Shown: in pieces, positions 4,973-7,154 of the stretch
Layout of the letters: each line of letters begins with the position of its first letter
Numbering within the stretch: the stretch's first letter is position 1
NCBI GenBank assembly: GCA_025357775.1
Contig: JANXOQ010000525.1
Location: 1 to 7,154 of the forward strand
Length of the DNA stretch: 7,154 bases
Direction of reading: 5' to 3'
Source of the DNA: Ferruginibacter sp.
Lineage (GTDB): Bacteria; Bacteroidota; Bacteroidia; Chitinophagales; Chitinophagaceae
The notes under the pieces: model-generated
The model's input: the letters and a program-made list of their open reading frames with translations, nothing else
Databases searched by the model: none
What the model was told of the DNA's origin: nothing
Position numbers and translations under genes: made by a program

Positions 4973-6607
4973 ATGCAATACGGCGATTTTTACTACCCTA
5001 TTCCTACCAACGAACCTGTTTTAGCATATGCAAAAGGCTCTAAAGAAAAGCTTGCACTTAAAGCAGCTATTAAAGAATTAAAATCTACAAAAACAGATGT
5101 ACCAATGTACATAGGTGCAGAGGAAGTACGTACAGGAAATAAAATGGATATTCGTCCACCGCATGAGCATAAACATTTGCTAGGGCAGTTTCATGTAGGC
5201 GATGCTAGCCATGTAAAAAAAGCTATAGCAGCAGCATTAAAAGCAAAAGATAAATGGGCAAATATGAGCTGGGAAAACCGAGCAAATATTTTTTTGAAAG
5301 CAGCAGATTTATTGGCTACAAAATATCGTCCGTATATAAATGCAACTACCATGCTTGGGCAAAGTAAAAATGCCATGCAGGCAGAAATTGATGCCTCTTG
5401 TGAGTTGATAGATTTTCTTCGTTTTAATGTACATTTTTTAAGTGAGATTTATAGACAACAACCCATTAGCAGCCCTGGAATGTACAACCGTTTGGAGTAT
5501 CGTCCATTAGAAGGATTTGTGTTTGCTTTGTCGCCTTTTAACTTTACTGCAATTGGTGGAAACTTGCCTACAAGTGCTGCTATGTGTGGTAATGTGGTTG
5601 TATGGAAGTGTGCAAATACACAGGTATATAGTGCACAAATGTTTATGAAAATATTACAAGAAGCTGGCTTACCAGATGGTGTAATTAATTTAGTATACAT
5701 TGATGGCCCAACGATTGGCGAAGTTATTTTTAACCATCCAGAATTTGCTGGATTACATTTTACAGGTAGCACAGGTGTGTTTAATAAAATGTGGGAAACG
5801 ATAGGAAAAAATACACCAATATATAAATCTTACCCACGTATTGTAGGCGAAACTGGCGGTAAAGATTTTGTAATAGCACACAAGAGTGCCAATGTAGATG
5901 CAGTAGTAACGGCACTTGCAAGAGGAGCATTTGAATACCAAGGGCAAAAATGTAGTGCTGCTAGCCGTGCATACATACCAAGTAATATGGCTGCCGAAGT
6001 AAAAAAGAAATTGATAGAAACTATTAAAACCATGAAGATGGGTACGGTTGAAAATTTTACCAATTTTGTAAACGCAGTGATCGATGAAAAAAGTTTTGAT
6101 AAGCTGGAAGGCTACATAAAAAATGTTCGTAAAAAAGATAGTGGAGCAAAAATTTGGGTAGGAGGTAAGTGTGATAAAACAGCAGGATATTTTATAGAAC
6201 CAACTGTTATAGAAGCAAGCAACCCACATTATGTAACGATGTGTGAGGAGTTATTTGGCCCAGTACTTACTATTTATATTTATGATGAAAATAAATATGA
6301 GGAAACATTAAAATTGGTAGATAGCACATCTGCATATGCGCTTACAGGTGCAGTAATAGCACAGGATAGATATGCGGTGGAGCTTGCTGTAAATAAACTA
6401 AGAAATAGTGCAGGTAATTTTTATATAAATGATAAGCCTACAGGTGCCGTGGTAGGGCAACAACCTTTTGGTGGAGCAAGAGCAAGTGGTACAAATGATA
6501 AAGCAGGCTCTATGCTTAATTTATATCGTTGGTTAAGTGCTCGGACTATAAAAGAAACTTTTGTGCCGCCTACGGATTATAGGTATACTTTTATGGAAGA
6601 GGCGTAA
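4973..6607 (+). CDS. pruA: L-glutamate gamma-semialdehyde (1-pyrroline-5-carboxylate) dehydrogenase
   Basis: The 544-residue protein is an aldehyde dehydrogenase of the P5C type. It oxidises glutamate semialdehyde to glutamate with NAD+, the second step of proline breakdown. The N-terminus (P-T-N-E-P-V-L-A-Y, then K-G-S-K-E-K) is that of the stand-alone P5CDH of eukaryotes and Bacteroidetes, not of the PutA fusion. S187-P-F-N190-F contains the oxyanion Asn. F-T-G-S-T-G-V-F is the cofactor loop. The general base is E293 in V-G-E-T-G-G-K and the nucleophile C327 in G-Q-K-C-S-A-A-S-R, 34 residues apart as in human ALDH4A1. E-E-L-F-G-P-V near residues 424-430 is also conserved. Length is standard. 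It starts 9 bases after the toxin gene without its own obvious promoter or SD, so it may be co-transcribed with the toxin-antitoxin genes. A terminator follows. No proline dehydrogenase gene is in the window. Confidence 0.95.
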   Translation: MQYGDFYYPIPTNEPVLAYAKGSKEKLALKAAIKELKSTKTDVPMYIGAEEVRTGNKMDIRPPHEHKHLLGQFHVGDASHVKKAIAAALKAKDKWANMSWENRANIFLKAADLLATKYRPYINATTMLGQSKNAMQAEIDASCELIDFLRFNVHFLSEIYRQQPISSPGMYNRLEYRPLEGFVFALSPFNFTAIGGNLPTSAAMCGNVVVWKCANTQVYSAQMFMKILQEAGLPDGVINLVYIDGPTIGEVIFNHPEFAGLHFTGSTGVFNKMWETIGKNTPIYKSYPRIVGETGGKDFVIAHKSANVDAVVTALARGAFEYQGQKCSAASRAYIPSNMAAEVKKKLIETIKTMKMGTVENFTNFVNAVIDEKSFDKLEGYIKNVRKKDSGAKIWVGGKCDKTAGYFIEPTVIEASNPHYVTMCEELFGPVLTIYIYDENKYEETLKLVDSTSAYALTGAVIAQDRYAVELAVNKLRNSAGNFYINDKPTGAVVGQQPFGGARASGTNDKAGSMLNLYRWLSARTIKETFVPPTDYRYTFMEEA

Positions 6608-6619
6608 ATTATTTATTAT

Positions 6620-6650
6620 AGGCTTGATTTCATTATCAAGCCTTTTTTTT
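6620..6650 (+). terminator. Rho-independent terminator after pruA
   Basis: AGGCTTGAT (6620-6628) and ATCAAGCCT (6635-6643) form a perfect 9-bp stem with a 6-base loop; eight T span 6643-6650. It lies 12 bases after the pruA stop and is a textbook intrinsic terminator. It also ends just 19 bases before the pyrR start, so it could alternatively control read-through into pyrR. No second structure competing with it is evident. Confidence 0.9.
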
Positions 6651-6669
6651 ATTACAATATTTATTTTTT

Positions 6670-7154
6670 ATGCAACTACTCATTTCATCTTCACAGCTAC
6701 AACTCATTATTAATAGGCTAGCGCAGCAATTAATAGAAAATGATGACAGTACTAACAATACTATCTTTATTGGCATACAGCCAAGAGGAATTTATGCAAG
6801 CGATAAAATAGTGGAACAAATAAAATTACTTTGCCCCACTGAAAAAGTAAACTACGGCTTGCTAGATATTACTTTTTACCGTGATGATGTGCGCAACGAA
6901 ATACATGTACCTAATAAAACTGATATCCCTTTTTCAATAGATGGTAAAAAGGTAATATTGATTGATGATGTATTGTATACTGGCAGAACTATACGTGCTG
7001 CTTTAGATGCCTTACAAGACTTTGGAAGGCCAAAAAAAGTAGAACTCTGCGTAATTGTAAACAGAAGATTTGATAGGGAGTTACCAATACAACCTGATTA
7101 TTGCGGCAAAACTATTGATAGCCACATTGAACAAAAAGTAAAAGTAGATAAAGA
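6670..7154 (+). CDS. pyrR: PyrR-type pyrimidine regulator / uracil phosphoribosyltransferase (3' end beyond window)
   Basis: ATG 6670 opens a frame that stays open for 161 codons to the right edge. It is a type I phosphoribosyltransferase. F-I-G-I-Q-P-R-G (33-40) is the first substrate loop. G-L-L-D-I-T-F-Y-R-D-D (63-73) and T-D-I-P-F (84-88) are PyrR signatures. V95-I-L-I-D-D-V-L-Y-T-G-R-T107 is the PRPP-binding motif, followed by R-A-A-L-D-A-L and F-G-R-P. Family members have about 180 residues, so roughly 15-20 are missing. In Bacilli PyrR binds pyr mRNA leaders to cause attenuation and also makes UMP from uracil and PRPP; which role applies in this lineage is not shown. I see no PyrR-binding-loop consensus before the gene. 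No SD. The terminator just upstream leaves little space for a separate promoter. Confidence 0.92.
   Translation, partial: MQLLISSSQLQLIINRLAQQLIENDDSTNNTIFIGIQPRGIYASDKIVEQIKLLCPTEKVNYGLLDITFYRDDVRNEIHVPNKTDIPFSIDGKKVILIDDVLYTGRTIRAALDALQDFGRPKKVELCVIVNRRFDRELPIQPDYCGKTIDSHIEQKVKVDK

Noticed and set aside
5753..6229. 158-codon open frame on the minus strand within pruA
   Set aside because: It lies wholly opposite a conserved dehydrogenase, has an unusual Cys/Phe/Tyr-rich composition and no family resemblance; a shadow frame.
1..7154. CRISPR array, tRNA, rRNA, insertion sequence or phage genes
   Set aside because: No regularly spaced repeats, cloverleaf sequences, rRNA-like blocks, transposase motifs or terminal inverted repeats were seen.

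Overview
The window looks like a chromosomal piece of a member of the Bacteroidetes (Bacteroidota). The DNA is strongly AT-rich. None of the start codons has a recognisable Shine-Dalgarno (SD) sequence. The proteins resemble Bacteroidetes versions: a secreted cysteine protein of the DUF6370 type, a DUF6922/AbiEii pair and a long-form P5C dehydrogenase. A Sphingobacteriia/Chitinophagia-like host is a guess from protein flavour only.

Layout. Positions 1-534 (minus) hold the N-terminal part of a tandem-domain universal stress protein that runs off the left edge. A 329-base AT-rich divergent intergenic region follows. On the plus strand come a small secreted outer-membrane beta-barrel-like protein (864-1340), a good hairpin terminator (1371-1399), a secreted four-cysteine DUF6370-type protein (1410-1742) and a tRNA t6A dehydratase of the TcdA type (1834-2565). 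After a 311-base gap with two small hairpins comes prfB, encoding release factor 2 (2877-3963). It is read only through a +1 shift at an in-frame UGA at 2937-2939, so a naive gene call would begin at an internal ATG (3067). Next is a compact overlapping pair, a DUF6922-type putative antitoxin (4083-4382) and an AbiEii-type nucleotidyltransferase toxin (4337-4963). Nine bases later pruA begins (4973-6607), encoding L-glutamate gamma-semialdehyde dehydrogenase, followed by a strong terminator (6620-6650). A pyrR-type gene (6670 onward) is cut by the right edge.

The genes do not form one pathway. They are mostly housekeeping functions (tRNA modification, translation termination, proline catabolism, pyrimidine salvage or regulation, stress response) plus envelope proteins. 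The one clearly accessory item is the two-gene toxin-antitoxin-like cassette between prfB and pruA. It resembles known AbiE/MenT-like systems, but its antitoxin is not the classical AbiEi type, and the two genes share 46 bases in different frames.

I saw no tRNA, rRNA, CRISPR array, insertion sequence or phage gene. The points most worth a second look are the RF2 recoding site with its weak SD-like element in an SD-poor genome, the overlapping toxin-antitoxin pair, and the two terminators squeezed directly against the next start codon.
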